Source: an uncultured Granulosicoccaceae bacterium
GTDB lineage: Bacteria > Pseudomonadota > Gammaproteobacteria > Granulosicoccales > Granulosicoccaceae
NCBI GenBank assembly: GCA_938045275.1
Contig: CALIMV010000185.1
Span: 1-51,350 of the forward strand
Length of the DNA stretch: 51,350 nucleotides
Direction: 5' to 3'
Shown: in pieces, positions 19,279 through 28,043 of the stretch
Position numbering within the stretch: the first letter of the stretch is position 1
Layout: each line of letters starts with the position of its first letter
Program-made: the position numbers and the translations under genes
The notes under the pieces: generated by a model
Told to the model about the DNA's origin: nothing
The model's database searches: none
The model's input: only the letters and a program-made list of their open reading frames with translations

Positions 19279-19540
19279 TTAACGAGGATTGCTTGTTGTT
19301 TCAACATCTGGGTTCGTAGCCCAGAATCGAACGCTCGCCTGCAGTCTCGTTGCTGGAACCATCGTTTTCTTCAACTCATCGTGCAGCCGTTCGAGCTTGA
19401 AGCGTGTGTGTACTTGAAGTGCTGCATCGAGATTGGACAAAGGTTCGTCGAATAGAAACAAACACGAGTTGCGACTGATGGCTCGTCCGATTTCAATTGC
19501 GTATTCGCTCATAAGCCAACGCTGCTACCGGACAGACCGT
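19279..19540 (-). pseudogene. remnant of MalK/UgpC-type ABC ATPase
   Basis: A 77-codon frame starting at 19512 contains IEIGRAISRNSCLFLFDEPL followed by SNLDAALQVH and ERLHDELKKTM. This is the Walker B, D-loop and following helix of a sugar-importer ATPase. There is no Walker A. The signature loop survives only as LSG in another frame just upstream (19527-19535), followed by a stop. After KKTM the expected H-loop is not readable and the whole C-terminal domain is missing: roughly 260 bases remain of a gene normally over 1 kb. It lies directly upstream of the binding-protein gene on the same strand, so it is most likely the decayed ATPase of this importer. Flanking bases 19541-19811 show no gene. 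Confidence 0.82.
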
Positions 19541-19811
19541 CCTCAAACAAATCGCACTCAATGGCTTGTACAACGTTGCATACGTGCCGGTACATTGATT
19601 TCGTCCACCATAATTCCTTCGGGGCCTTAAACCAGCCTATACACAATTTGCCACTGTGTCATCTACGTTGATATTTACCCATTCAACAATTGACAATTAG
19701 GACCATACTAATACGTTCGGGCTAATAGGTCTTTGAAGTAAATACGACTGTGGTGCGCCATTAGGAATCGGAATTTCTGTGTAATTCCTTAGATCGTACA
19801 ATTAATTTGAT

Positions 19812-20972
19812 TCAGTCTCGCAGCCCACGCGGAGCCAGATCTCCTATAGATGCTTCCAAGCCAGTTGCAGAGTGATTTTCTTTGCTGCGTTCTGACACAG
19901 GTAGTGGGGTATCAAAATAGTACGCTGGATTCTCTTGTTGCTTTTTCCAGGTATCCAGCATCTCACGCCAGGCTTCTCGCAATGTTCGCGGTACGGGCAT
20001 GTCGGCGCGAACGTGCTGGTGCAATTTTTTCAAGTTGTAACAGGGCACGCCGGCAAACATATGGTGTTCGGTGTGCCAATTCATACGCCAATACAGAAAT
20101 TCCAACAGGGGGTTTAATACGATTGAGCGAGTGCATTTACGAAAATCAGGTTCGTTATCTTTCAGACCGCTGTGTTGCGTCATACCTACTAAGTAAGACA
20201 TCAAGTTGGCGATAAAGGGCGCTAGTGTGATGATAAATATGATTATCCAATTACCACTGATCACGGAAATAATCACAACCGACGTATGAAAAATGAGCAA
20301 TATCCGAGACCACGTGATTGATTTTTTAAATTCTGCAACCTGGTCACGATGAAGCGCTTCTAGCCATTCATTACTGGGAATATCGCATGAGCCAACTTTT
20401 CCATATGCACCCCTAATAGTTGCTACTACGGTTGAGATAAAACCACCTTTGCCAAAATTTTTTCCCTGTGGTGTCAGCAAATTGATGGTCATCAGCTGAA
20501 ATAGGAAACCTTTGCTGGTATTGGGTGGCATTGGTAACAGAACTTCTCTATCACCTGATGGATGTAGTGTATAGCGATGATGGTAGGTATGACTGCTTGC
20601 GTAATCAAAGGGGTCCCACCAACTGATCAGACTGAATAGATAAAGAAAAAATCGGTTTAGCGCCGGCGTTCTAAAAACAGTGCCATGTCCAAGCTCATGC
20701 GGTGCAACACCTACAAAGAAACTACTGACAGTACCGTGTACAAGCACCACGGGCACCAGCAGCCACCATAGCTGTAGTAACCAGCAAATGTAGACCAGCG
20801 CCCCGGTTAGTAACCATAAACTCAGGTGTCCGCCAGCCTGTACAAACCCTTGTCTATCGCTACGTTTCAACAGTGCGTGCAGAACTTTGGTATCAATTGG
20901 GCAACGATACCACTTCACTCGCAATGACTTGCGAACCTCTGACAACTTCGGATAGTCCTGTGTCTGCCCCAC
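19812..20972 (-). CDS. membrane fatty acid desaturase family protein
   Basis: A di-iron membrane oxygenase of the fatty acid desaturase superfamily, 386 residues. The three histidine boxes are HELGHG (92-97), HTYHH (128-132) and HTEHH (300-304); a further histidine at 267 (TQHSG) fits the fourth ligand region. Hydrophobic pairs lie around residues 48-90, 108-118 and 230-265. The C-terminus after ~345 is hydrophilic. The exact substrate (acyl lipid, sphingolipid or carotenoid) cannot be told; the fold includes all three. It has no obvious operon partners: the pseudogene region lies downstream and a 459-base gene-free stretch upstream. Confidence 0.85.
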   Translation of the reverse strand: MGQTQDYPKLSEVRKSLRVKWYRCPIDTKVLHALLKRSDRQGFVQAGGHLSLWLLTGALVYICWLLQLWWLLVPVVLVHGTVSSFFVGVAPHELGHGTVFRTPALNRFFLYLFSLISWWDPFDYASSHTYHHRYTLHPSGDREVLLPMPPNTSKGFLFQLMTINLLTPQGKNFGKGGFISTVVATIRGAYGKVGSCDIPSNEWLEALHRDQVAEFKKSITWSRILLIFHTSVVIISVISGNWIIIFIITLAPFIANLMSYLVGMTQHSGLKDNEPDFRKCTRSIVLNPLLEFLYWRMNWHTEHHMFAGVPCYNLKKLHQHVRADMPVPRTLREAWREMLDTWKKQQENPAYYFDTPLPVSERSKENHSATGLEASIGDLAPRGLRD

Positions 20973-21431
20973 TTAGCACACCTCCGGTAAATGCTAATTA
21001 TTTCAGACTATTGACCACAGCCATTGTCATTTTGTCAGCAATCGACCAATCATGTCATCAATTATCAATTCAAGCCCCACAATGTATCGCATAGCTACCA
21101 GCAATATAGACGGTGGAATCAAGACGTTGAGTGAGCCATCAGCAGCCATGCTTCGTTCCTGCCAATCTGCAAGTCGCGCGTTTTCGAGAGGCAAAATAAA
21201 GACTGCACATGTTGCATGCGTAGCTACTGTAAAAAAGCGATGTTGAACACATTTGTCTGCTTGGTTTTCTCATCAGTGTGCATGATGATTCAACTTTTGG
21301 CGCTGCTGGTACTAGATAGTCTCAGTGTAAACAAGCTGTGGTTATACTTTAATTTGCTTGTAGAAAGATTAAAAACGGTTGAGGCACTAATTTTCGATGC
21401 ATTAAATAGAACCTACTCTGCCGAGCCTGGT
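20973..21431. other. intergenic stretch without a convincing gene
   Basis: These 459 bases lie between the desaturase start and the hslO stop. Short open frames on the plus strand exist (21052-21246 and 21216-21623), but the second runs antisense through the hslO end and neither resembles a known protein or has a clear ribosome binding site. The stretch is AT-richer than its neighbours and probably includes the desaturase promoter near 20990-21060. Confidence 0.5.
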
Positions 21432-22316
21432 TCAATGGGTGGTATCAGAACTATCCGGACTACCGATATAACCTTTGAACAGCGCCGCAACATCAACAGA
21501 ATCATAACGATAATAAGCGTCGCAAAATTCACAGTTAACACTCACCTCACCCTGCTCGGCCACTATATCCAGCACCTCGGCCTCTCCAAGGCCTATCAGC
21601 ATATTATCGGTACGCTCTTTTGAGCAATTACAGTCAAAGGCGAGCTTGTCGGATTCAAACAAACGCACTTGTTCCTCGTGATACAGCCGACGCAATAAGG
21701 TTTGTGGCGCTTGCTGTATAAGTTCCTGCTCGGTTACTGTATCAGCCAACGCACAGGCACGCACCCAACCATCCGCATCATCTACTGTGTGCTCTGAAGG
21801 TGGCAATGTTTGCAACAACAAGCCCGCCACAGCCGTATCGGATACGGCCAAATACACTTGCGTTTTTAATTGCTCACTCACTGCAAAATAGTGCCTTATG
21901 GCATCGGCCAGCGAGTTCCCTTCCAGAGGCACGATTCCCTGGTAAGGTTCGGAATACCGATCAGCTTCAATGGTAATGCTCATGCGAGCATCGGCACCAA
22001 ATACCTCAACAGGGACGGTGTTTGCAGGTTCTTGTTCCCATCGAGCTAAACCACGCATGTTGCCATCGTTAGTGATTTGCACCACCAATAAATGAACATT
22101 ACCTGAGCCACGAACCTGCAGAGTTACTTTCCCATCAAACTTAATGGTACCTGCAAGTAATGCTGTGGCCGCAAAAGCCTGCCCTAAAATAGTTGATACA
22201 TTAGGCGGGTATTCAGTACGAGCACGCGCTGCCTCCCAGCATTTATCAAGATTGACTAATTGGCCACGTACATTACACGTTTCAATTAAGAATCGGGAAC
22301 GCGAATCAGAATGCAT
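21432..22316 (-). CDS. hslO: redox-regulated chaperone Hsp33
   Basis: Hsp33 is a cytoplasmic holdase switched on by oxidation of its zinc-bound cysteines. The C-terminal zinc site is intact: CNCS in FDCNCSKER and CEFC in VNCEFCDAYY, spaced as in the family. The N-terminal domain has GQAFAATALLAGTIKFDG and LQVRGSGNVHLLVV. I start at the ATG at 22316 (MHSDSRSRFLIE), giving 294 residues; the frame extends eight codons further. The start overlaps the end of the upstream membrane protein gene by 11 bases, suggesting coupled translation. Confidence 0.95.
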   Translation of the reverse strand: MHSDSRSRFLIETCNVRGQLVNLDKCWEAARARTEYPPNVSTILGQAFAATALLAGTIKFDGKVTLQVRGSGNVHLLVVQITNDGNMRGLARWEQEPANTVPVEVFGADARMSITIEADRYSEPYQGIVPLEGNSLADAIRHYFAVSEQLKTQVYLAVSDTAVAGLLLQTLPPSEHTVDDADGWVRACALADTVTEQELIQQAPQTLLRRLYHEEQVRLFESDKLAFDCNCSKERTDNMLIGLGEAEVLDIVAEQGEVSVNCEFCDAYYRYDSVDVAALFKGYIGSPDSSDTTH

Positions 22317-23265
22317 TTTGTTTATATCGCCTGTAAACAAAATTGCCCAATAGCGGCGTTAAATACATGGGTATTTGATAACACGCTATGAACAACAAAA
22401 AGGGTTGATACGCGCTAGCTGGTAGTGCTGTTAGAAAAATAGCCACCGCCCTGTTACCTGTCATAACACCCAACACTATGGGCAATTTCATCGAGAACAA
22501 GTGGTTTAGCCCAAGACCCAGTACCTGATACGCAAAATTGACGACGCAGGCCCAGAATAATGTTGTTAGCAACAAACCTGGTTCGTCCCAGGCTGTGTGA
22601 ATTGCCGCCATTAAGCCCAGCACAACCAGGGCCAGAACAATCGCAGCCAATCCATCAAGCACCTCTTTTTGCTTTTCGCTGTACGCGCTAATAACAAGCT
22701 TTCGCAATAGTTTGGCCACCAGATACGCTCCGAGCACAACCAGTGCAAGCACAATGGCTGTTCTAGCCAATATAATATGGGATGAGTGCAACGGTAGCAA
22801 CGCCAGCACTGGATAGGCGGTAACAGGTAATGCAAGTGTTGAAACGACAAGCAAACGAATGGCAGCAGCACCGTTGCCGCCTAGCATCATAACAATACTT
22901 GGCCCACCCGTAATACAGGATGCCGCTCCAACCAGTGTTATAGGTACTTGCCAGCCAACTGGCACCGATAACAATCGCATTGTGAACAGCACAACAATCG
23001 GAAGTACCAGCTGCATAGTGAGCAACAGCAATAGCATTCGTGTCATGCTAGCCGACAGCAAGTCATCGGGTGGGATTTCAATTAATGACGATGTTTGACT
23101 AGTGTCGTTCAGCTGTAAAAAAGAGATGACTAACAGTACTACCAGCAACGGCCCAATTGCCACTTGCATCAATCCGGCAAAATGAGGGAACGCCAGCGCT
23201 GCCAGCAATCCCAACGGCAAAACCCATTTTCCACGTTTGCCTACAGCCGCAAGTGCCCGCTGCAC
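22306..23265 (-). CDS. polytopic membrane protein, BASS (bile acid:Na+ symporter)-like
   Basis: A 319-residue protein with about nine to ten membrane segments and GTG start. The repeat-like glycine segments GAASCITGGPSIVMML and GVMTGNRAVAIFLTA resemble the crossover regions of the bile acid:sodium symporter/ACR3 superfamily, and the ending FYRRYK-like (VYRRYKQNAF) is basic as in many transporters. Family assignment is by overall pattern and is moderate; the substrate is unknown. It lies between the BON lipoprotein gene and hslO on the same strand and overlaps hslO. Confidence 0.6.
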   Translation of the reverse strand: MQRALAAVGKRGKWVLPLGLLAALAFPHFAGLMQVAIGPLLVVLLVISFLQLNDTSQTSSLIEIPPDDLLSASMTRMLLLLLTMQLVLPIVVLFTMRLLSVPVGWQVPITLVGAASCITGGPSIVMMLGGNGAAAIRLLVVSTLALPVTAYPVLALLPLHSSHIILARTAIVLALVVLGAYLVAKLLRKLVISAYSEKQKEVLDGLAAIVLALVVLGLMAAIHTAWDEPGLLLTTLFWACVVNFAYQVLGLGLNHLFSMKLPIVLGVMTGNRAVAIFLTALPASAYQPFLLFIACYQIPMYLTPLLGNFVYRRYKQNAF

Positions 23266-23291
23266 TTACTGAGATTGGCCTACGATCACCA

Positions 23292-23630
23292 TTAGGGTTT
23301 ACTAACGTATGCATCCACTTGCGCATGCCTGACACCCTCAACCTGACCGGCTACTATTTCGAGATTGGCGATATCGCTTTCACTGTTTACCAGGCCTTTA
23401 AGTATCACAACATCGCCATCGCTACTAACACTGACCCTTATCTGTGATGTGTATGGATGCTTGCGCAGAGCGAGTTGTACGCGATTGGCCAGCTCTGACC
23501 CATCGGTATTTGCGCCAGCAGGCTTCAGACCTAATGATTGTAACGTTTCGCACCCGGTTGTCATGGAAACAACCGAGCCGGCAAGTAACAGTTGCAAAAC
23601 TGTACGACGCGAGTGCCTGCTTGTAGTCAT
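23292..23630 (-). CDS. small BON-domain lipoprotein with a twin-arginine-like signal
   Basis: The 112-residue product has an N-terminal signal with HSRRTVLQLLLAG, then TTGC as lipobox, so the mature protein is about 85 residues and lipidated. The remainder, from LANRVQLALRKHPYTSQIRV through DVVILKGLVNSESDIANLE to GVRHAQVDAYV, is one BON domain, a small alpha/beta fold thought to bind phospholipid or membranes in OsmY/DolP-like proteins. SRRTVLQ fits a Tat motif loosely; Sec export is the alternative. It is upstream of the BASS-like gene by 26 bases, probably in one transcript. Confidence 0.78.
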   Translation of the reverse strand: MTTSRHSRRTVLQLLLAGSVVSMTTGCETLQSLGLKPAGANTDGSELANRVQLALRKHPYTSQIRVSVSSDGDVVILKGLVNSESDIANLEIVAGQVEGVRHAQVDAYVSKP

Positions 23631-23710
23631 ATATTTAATCCCAATTGTTACTTGATGTCCCTAATAATAGCAGCCCCGTCGCCGCACAGCAGTTAAAGGC
23701 TGATACTACA

Positions 23711-25150
23711 CTACGCGTTTTTAAGTTTATCACGCAGAATTTGATTCAATTGACCAGGGTTTGCTTTGCCTTTTGACGCCTTCATAACTGCGCCAACGAA
23801 GAACGACAACAATTTTTCCTTACCGCCCTGGTACTCCGCTACCTGAGATGGGTTGGCAGCTATAACATCATCTATCATGGCCTCTATTGCGGAACTGTCG
23901 GTAATCTGTTTCAAACCCTTTTGCTCGATGATATCGTCTGCACTGGCATCTGTGCCCCACATGTCATCAAACACTTGCTTGCCAATTTTTCCTGAAATAG
24001 TGCCATCATCTATACGCGCCAACAACTGGCCCAGACGCGGCGCTTGCACCGATGCATTCTCAATAGTGCAGTTTTCTTTGTTCAATCGGCCAGATAGCTC
24101 ACCTATGATCCAATTGGCTGCCAATTTAGCTGGGAATGTCTGACCTTCAAGCACCGCTTCAAAATACTCAGCCGTAGCCTTGTCACCCATTAATGCCGAC
24201 GCATCTGTGGATGAGAGTTTGTAATCGTTAATAAAGCGTGCTCGGCGCAGTTGTGGCAATTCTGGCATTTCGGCCTTAACTGAGTCGATAAACGCATTAT
24301 CGATCACCAACGGAGGCAAATCAGGGTCCGGAAAATAGCGGTAATCGTTTGCCTCCTCTTTCGAGCGCATCGATCGGGTTTCATCTTTGTCAGAATCGTA
24401 AAGGCGCGTTTCCTGGACAACACTCTGACCACTTTCCAGCAAGTCTATCTGTCGATCAACTTCGTACAGGATTGCTCGCTCAAGAAAACGAAATGAATTC
24501 AGATTCTTGATTTCAGCTCGCGTACCGAGCTCTGTTTGCCCACTCGGTCGCACAGACACATTTGCATCACAACGAAACGACCCTTCCTGCATATTGCCGT
24601 CACATATATCAATATATCGAACCAGTGCGTGAATTTGCCTGGCATACGCCACCGCCTCTACTGCTGAACGCATATCGGGTTCTGATACGATTTCAAGCAA
24701 CGGTGTACCGGCACGGTTCAAATCAACTCCGGTGCAGTCATCAAACAAATCGTGCACTGATTTACCTGCATCCTCTTCAAGGTGTGCTCGGGTGATGTTG
24801 ATTTTTTTCTCGGTACCATCAGGCAGGCTCACCGTTACTGCGCCTTCACCAACAATTGGCAATGCCATCTGAGATATTTGATAACCCTTGGGCAAGTCGG
24901 GATAGAAATAGTTTTTTCGAGCAAACTGCGAACGCTTGGTAATGTGTGCATCTGTTGCTAAACCAAAGCGCACGGCCATGTTTACCACGCCTGCATTAAC
25001 CACCGGCAGCACACCCGGCAGGCCTAGATCAACCGCACACGCTTGCGTATTAGGTTCGGCACCGAATGCTGTAGAAGCACCAGAGAATATTTTACTGCGC
25101 GTGGCCAGTTGCGCATGTATTTCCAGGCCAATGACGGTTTCCCAGCTCAT
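23711..25150 (-). CDS. gatB: Asp-tRNA(Asn)/Glu-tRNA(Gln) amidotransferase subunit B
   Basis: GatB binds the misacylated tRNA and activates its side-chain carboxylate with ATP. The 479 residues are family-sized. The opening [13 protein letters not shown] and [20 protein letters not shown] are diagnostic; [17 protein letters not shown] and [13 protein letters not shown] follow, and the tail after ~330 is the helical YqeY-like tRNA-binding domain. It is last of gatC-gatA-gatB, seven bases after gatA. Confidence 0.98.
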   Translation of the reverse strand: MSWETVIGLEIHAQLATRSKIFSGASTAFGAEPNTQACAVDLGLPGVLPVVNAGVVNMAVRFGLATDAHITKRSQFARKNYFYPDLPKGYQISQMALPIVGEGAVTVSLPDGTEKKINITRAHLEEDAGKSVHDLFDDCTGVDLNRAGTPLLEIVSEPDMRSAVEAVAYARQIHALVRYIDICDGNMQEGSFRCDANVSVRPSGQTELGTRAEIKNLNSFRFLERAILYEVDRQIDLLESGQSVVQETRLYDSDKDETRSMRSKEEANDYRYFPDPDLPPLVIDNAFIDSVKAEMPELPQLRRARFINDYKLSSTDASALMGDKATAEYFEAVLEGQTFPAKLAANWIIGELSGRLNKENCTIENASVQAPRLGQLLARIDDGTISGKIGKQVFDDMWGTDASADDIIEQKGLKQITDSSAIEAMIDDVIAANPSQVAEYQGGKEKLLSFFVGAVMKASKGKANPGQLNQILRDKLKNA

Positions 25151-25157
25151 ATCAGCC

Positions 25158-26624
25158 TCACTCTATACCGGCCGGCATTCGGCGATGCCAGTCGGTTGTT
25201 TGTTGATAACTATGCGCAGCGTGTAATAACCGCGCTTCATCGAAATGTTTGCCGGTTAACTGCAAACCAACAGGCAAATCATCTACCTCACCACACGACA
25301 TGGATATTGCAGGAAGTCCGCACAGGTTCGCTGATACTGTGTACAAGTCGTTAAGGTACATCGCTATGGGGTCGTCAGTTTTTGCACCGGTTTGAAACGC
25401 CGGAGTTGGTGTTGTGGGTCCGGCAATCACATCAACTTCTTTAAAGGCTGCGTCGAAATCGTCGCTAATCAGTCGTCGAACTTTCAGAGCTTGTAAATAA
25501 TACGCATCGTAATAGCCTGCCGATAAAGCATACGTACCAATCAGGATGCGTCGCTTTACTTCAGCTCCGAAACCTTCGCCGCGGGAACGGGTGTACAAGT
25601 CGTCAAGATCGACAGGGTCTTCGCACCGATAACCAAAGCGAACACCATCGAAACGGGATAAATTGCTCGAAGCCTCTGCTGGTGCTACAACGTAATAGGC
25701 TGGAATGCACATGCTCTGGTTTGGTAGTGATATCGACTTAAGTTTTGCACCCAACTTTTCAAATTCTGCCAACGCAGCGCGCACCTGCGTGGCAACACCA
25801 TCATCTAGTCCGGCCGAAAAGTACTCTTCCGGTACACCAATCTTGAGTCCGTTAATCGGTTTATCTAAATCAGCCATGTAGTTTGGTACCGGCTCGTTAC
25901 TACTTGTGCTGTCACGTTCATCAAAACCGGCCATCGCCTGCAACACCATCGCGCAATCTTCGGCCGTTGTCGCCAATGGGCCCGCTTGGTCCAGGCTTGA
26001 TGCAAAGGCAATCATGCCGTACCTGGATACGCGTCCGTAAGTGGGTTTGATACCCGTAAGACCGCAAAATGCAGCAGGCTGGCGTATAGAACCACCCGTG
26101 TCGGTACCGGTTGCCACAGGCGCCAATCGCGCTGCAACCAAGGCAGCACTGCCACCCGATGAACCACCCGGTACACAGTCTCGTTTCCAGGGGTTTTTAA
26201 CCGCACCAAAATAGCTGTTCTCGTTTGATGAACCCATCGCGAACTCATCCATGTTAGCTTTGCCCAACATAACCATGCCCGCATCGTTAAGTTTGTTCAC
26301 AACCGTTGCACTGTAAGGGGCATTGAAATGTTCAAGCATGCGCGAGCCACAGGTCGTGCGCCCACCTGCCACGCAAAATATGTCCTTGTGCACCATCGGC
26401 ACACCGAGCAGCGGCATTTCTGCATTACTCGGTGCACTGCTTTTGCGTTTTCTATCAGCATCCTCCGCACCCTGAAGGGCCGAATCTGCATCCACACTGA
26501 CGAGCGAATTCAGATCGGTATCGAGCCGCGCGATGCGGTCCAGGTAGTGCTTGGTGAGTTCTGTGCTTGAACATTCACCATTGGCGAGCATGCGAGATTG
26601 CTCGGCAAGTGTTTTTTCATACAT
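25158..26624 (-). CDS. gatA: Asp-tRNA(Asn)/Glu-tRNA(Gln) amidotransferase subunit A
   Basis: GatA frees ammonia from glutamine for the GatB kinase site. At 488 residues it is a standard amidase-signature enzyme: K80 in VPMVHKD, cis-Ser155 in PGGSSGGSA and nucleophile Ser179 in [11 protein letters not shown] form the Ser-cisSer-Lys triad. [12 protein letters not shown] is a plausible N-terminus. It is preceded by gatC after 114 bases, an unusually wide gap, with no hairpin I could see there. Confidence 0.98.
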   Translation of the reverse strand: MYEKTLAEQSRMLANGECSSTELTKHYLDRIARLDTDLNSLVSVDADSALQGAEDADRKRKSSAPSNAEMPLLGVPMVHKDIFCVAGGRTTCGSRMLEHFNAPYSATVVNKLNDAGMVMLGKANMDEFAMGSSNENSYFGAVKNPWKRDCVPGGSSGGSAALVAARLAPVATGTDTGGSIRQPAAFCGLTGIKPTYGRVSRYGMIAFASSLDQAGPLATTAEDCAMVLQAMAGFDERDSTSSNEPVPNYMADLDKPINGLKIGVPEEYFSAGLDDGVATQVRAALAEFEKLGAKLKSISLPNQSMCIPAYYVVAPAEASSNLSRFDGVRFGYRCEDPVDLDDLYTRSRGEGFGAEVKRRILIGTYALSAGYYDAYYLQALKVRRLISDDFDAAFKEVDVIAGPTTPTPAFQTGAKTDDPIAMYLNDLYTVSANLCGLPAISMSCGEVDDLPVGLQLTGKHFDEARLLHAAHSYQQTTDWHRRMPAGIE

Positions 26625-26738
26625 GATTTCGGTTTCAATCGATTAGGTGTGAATTGTGTTAATTAATTACAAAAGCAACACATCCGCACACGCTGAATAT
26701 AAAGTCCTTCAAGTTTGCTGTACGCACTGAGGGTTAAA

Positions 26739-27026
26739 TCATTCAATAACACGAGGAACGAGAAAGTAACCCTGCTCCACCGCTGGCGCTGGTTCCTGTA
26801 GGGTTTTGCGTTGATCGCTTTCACTCACCATGTCGGGTCTTAGCCGCAGTTCGGCGTTACCTGGGTGTGCCATAGGCTCAACACCATTAGTGTCGATTGC
26901 GTTGAGCTGTTCCACCAGCTCAAGCACGGTTGATAGATCAGCCCGCAAAGGTTCCAGTGTGGTTTCATCCACGCCAATGCGAGCCAAATGAGCAATTTGC
27001 TTTATATCGTCAGTGGTAAGTGCCAC
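26739..27026 (-). CDS. gatC: Asp-tRNA(Asn)/Glu-tRNA(Gln) amidotransferase subunit C
   Basis: GatC is the small belt-like subunit that holds GatA and GatB together. The 95 residues start MALTTDDIKQIAHLARI and contain LSTVLELVEQLNAIDTNGVE and EPMAHP, then end in YFLVPRVIE, all typical. It is divergent from slyX, with a 112-base spacer that should hold both promoters. It heads gatCAB. Confidence 0.96.
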   Translation of the reverse strand: MALTTDDIKQIAHLARIGVDETTLEPLRADLSTVLELVEQLNAIDTNGVEPMAHPGNAELRLRPDMVSESDQRKTLQEPAPAVEQGYFLVPRVIE

Positions 27027-27138
27027 GTAATTTCCAACAGCTGAAGAGTTATTATTGAAAATTTAGCATAATGAGCGCTAACCCGCTGCCCGATGCGCGA
27101 TATTAGCCAACTTACTCTACCGATCTGACCAAACTATC

Positions 27139-27360
27139 ATGACTCAAATAAACGACGATTCAGTTCGGCTCGAACAGTTAGAGCTGAAAATGATGGATTT
27201 GGAAGTCACCGTGCAGCAGCTTAATGACGTTGTTCTGCGGCAATATCGCGATATAGAACAACTGCGCCAAGCCAATACTGATCTGCAAAGAAAACTTGAC
27301 ACAATGAATGAGCCAGGGACACCTCCAGGCGTCGGTGACGAGGTTCCACCGCATTACTGA
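27139..27360 (+). CDS. slyX: SlyX family protein
   Basis: A 73-residue coiled-coil protein. Heptad-like leucines run from LEQLELKMMDLEVTVQQLN to LRQANTDLQRKLD, and the C-terminus PPHY is the family's hallmark. The biochemical role of SlyX is unknown. It converges on the Rieske-like gene with 54 bases between stops. Confidence 0.9.
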   Translation: MTQINDDSVRLEQLELKMMDLEVTVQQLNDVVLRQYRDIEQLRQANTDLQRKLDTMNEPGTPPGVGDEVPPHY

Positions 27361-27414
27361 CTAAAGCGAAGTCCCAGATTGGCGTAAATGCGAATGACAG
27401 CCTAACTGATGACT

Positions 27415-27981
27415 TCAACCACCCAGAATCAACACGTTGTCCTTAATCCGGTATTGCGGCACGATCAAATTCTGGTCAGCATACTGCCCGGAGTAAACAC
27501 GCCCGGCAAAATCATAGCGCGCACCGCGACATTCATCGACAAATCCGCCAGCCCATGGTTTGTCCATAAAAGGCTCCTGCGAAGCTGGCAGCAGATCAAT
27601 AGGGCAACTAAAATCGGTGCCGACCCCAATACTGACGAAATACTCAGGCAGGCTGGAGCGTTGCTCATTTTTTGCCCACGAGGGTTGCCTTGACTTTGTT
27701 GATTCGGCATCAAGCAGTCGCGTATCAGCGGCCTTTAGCGCCTGTGCTTGTTGATCTGTTCGATGGTAGATCAGTACCGGTTGGCCCTCCCATAACACGA
27801 TACGAACCTCTCCAGCGCGCATGCCACCGATATCCACCACTTTTGTTGGCAATACCCGAGAATCGGGATCGCTTGAGAACACCATGGACAACACCACATA
27901 CATGATGCCAATAAACCCCAAAACCATCATGAGCTTGGCGGCTACGCGCAATCGCAAGCGCCGCAATTGTTGCCGATCCAC
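27415..27981 (-). CDS. membrane-anchored Rieske-fold protein lacking Fe-S ligands
   Basis: The 188-residue product has a basic N-terminus, one membrane segment (about 12-33) and an outside domain. Its end, CRGARYDFAGRVYSGQY followed by NLIVPQYRIKDNVLILGG, matches the second half of a Rieske domain, including the SRYD-like and GRV segments. The ligands are gone: where CxH and CxxH should stand, it has DFSCPIDLLP and FVDECRGAR, with single cysteines (C126, C151) and no histidine. The fold is therefore probably kept without the 2Fe-2S cluster. It resembles respiratory Rieske subunits in general layout, but I cannot name a family or function. It stands alone between slyX and rsmJ, divergent from rsmJ. 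Confidence 0.7.
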   Translation of the reverse strand: MDRQQLRRLRLRVAAKLMMVLGFIGIMYVVLSMVFSSDPDSRVLPTKVVDIGGMRAGEVRIVLWEGQPVLIYHRTDQQAQALKAADTRLLDAESTKSRQPSWAKNEQRSSLPEYFVSIGVGTDFSCPIDLLPASQEPFMDKPWAGGFVDECRGARYDFAGRVYSGQYADQNLIVPQYRIKDNVLILGG

Positions 27982-28043
27982 TTATAATCTCAACGTTCTA
28001 GAACCTGCGGCAATGATACGCACAACATGAATGACTTACAGCC

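Noticed and set aside
21216-21623. 135-codon plus-strand frame with a hydrophobic start
   Set aside because: Its second half is antisense to the hslO zinc domain, with no family likeness or clear ribosome binding site.
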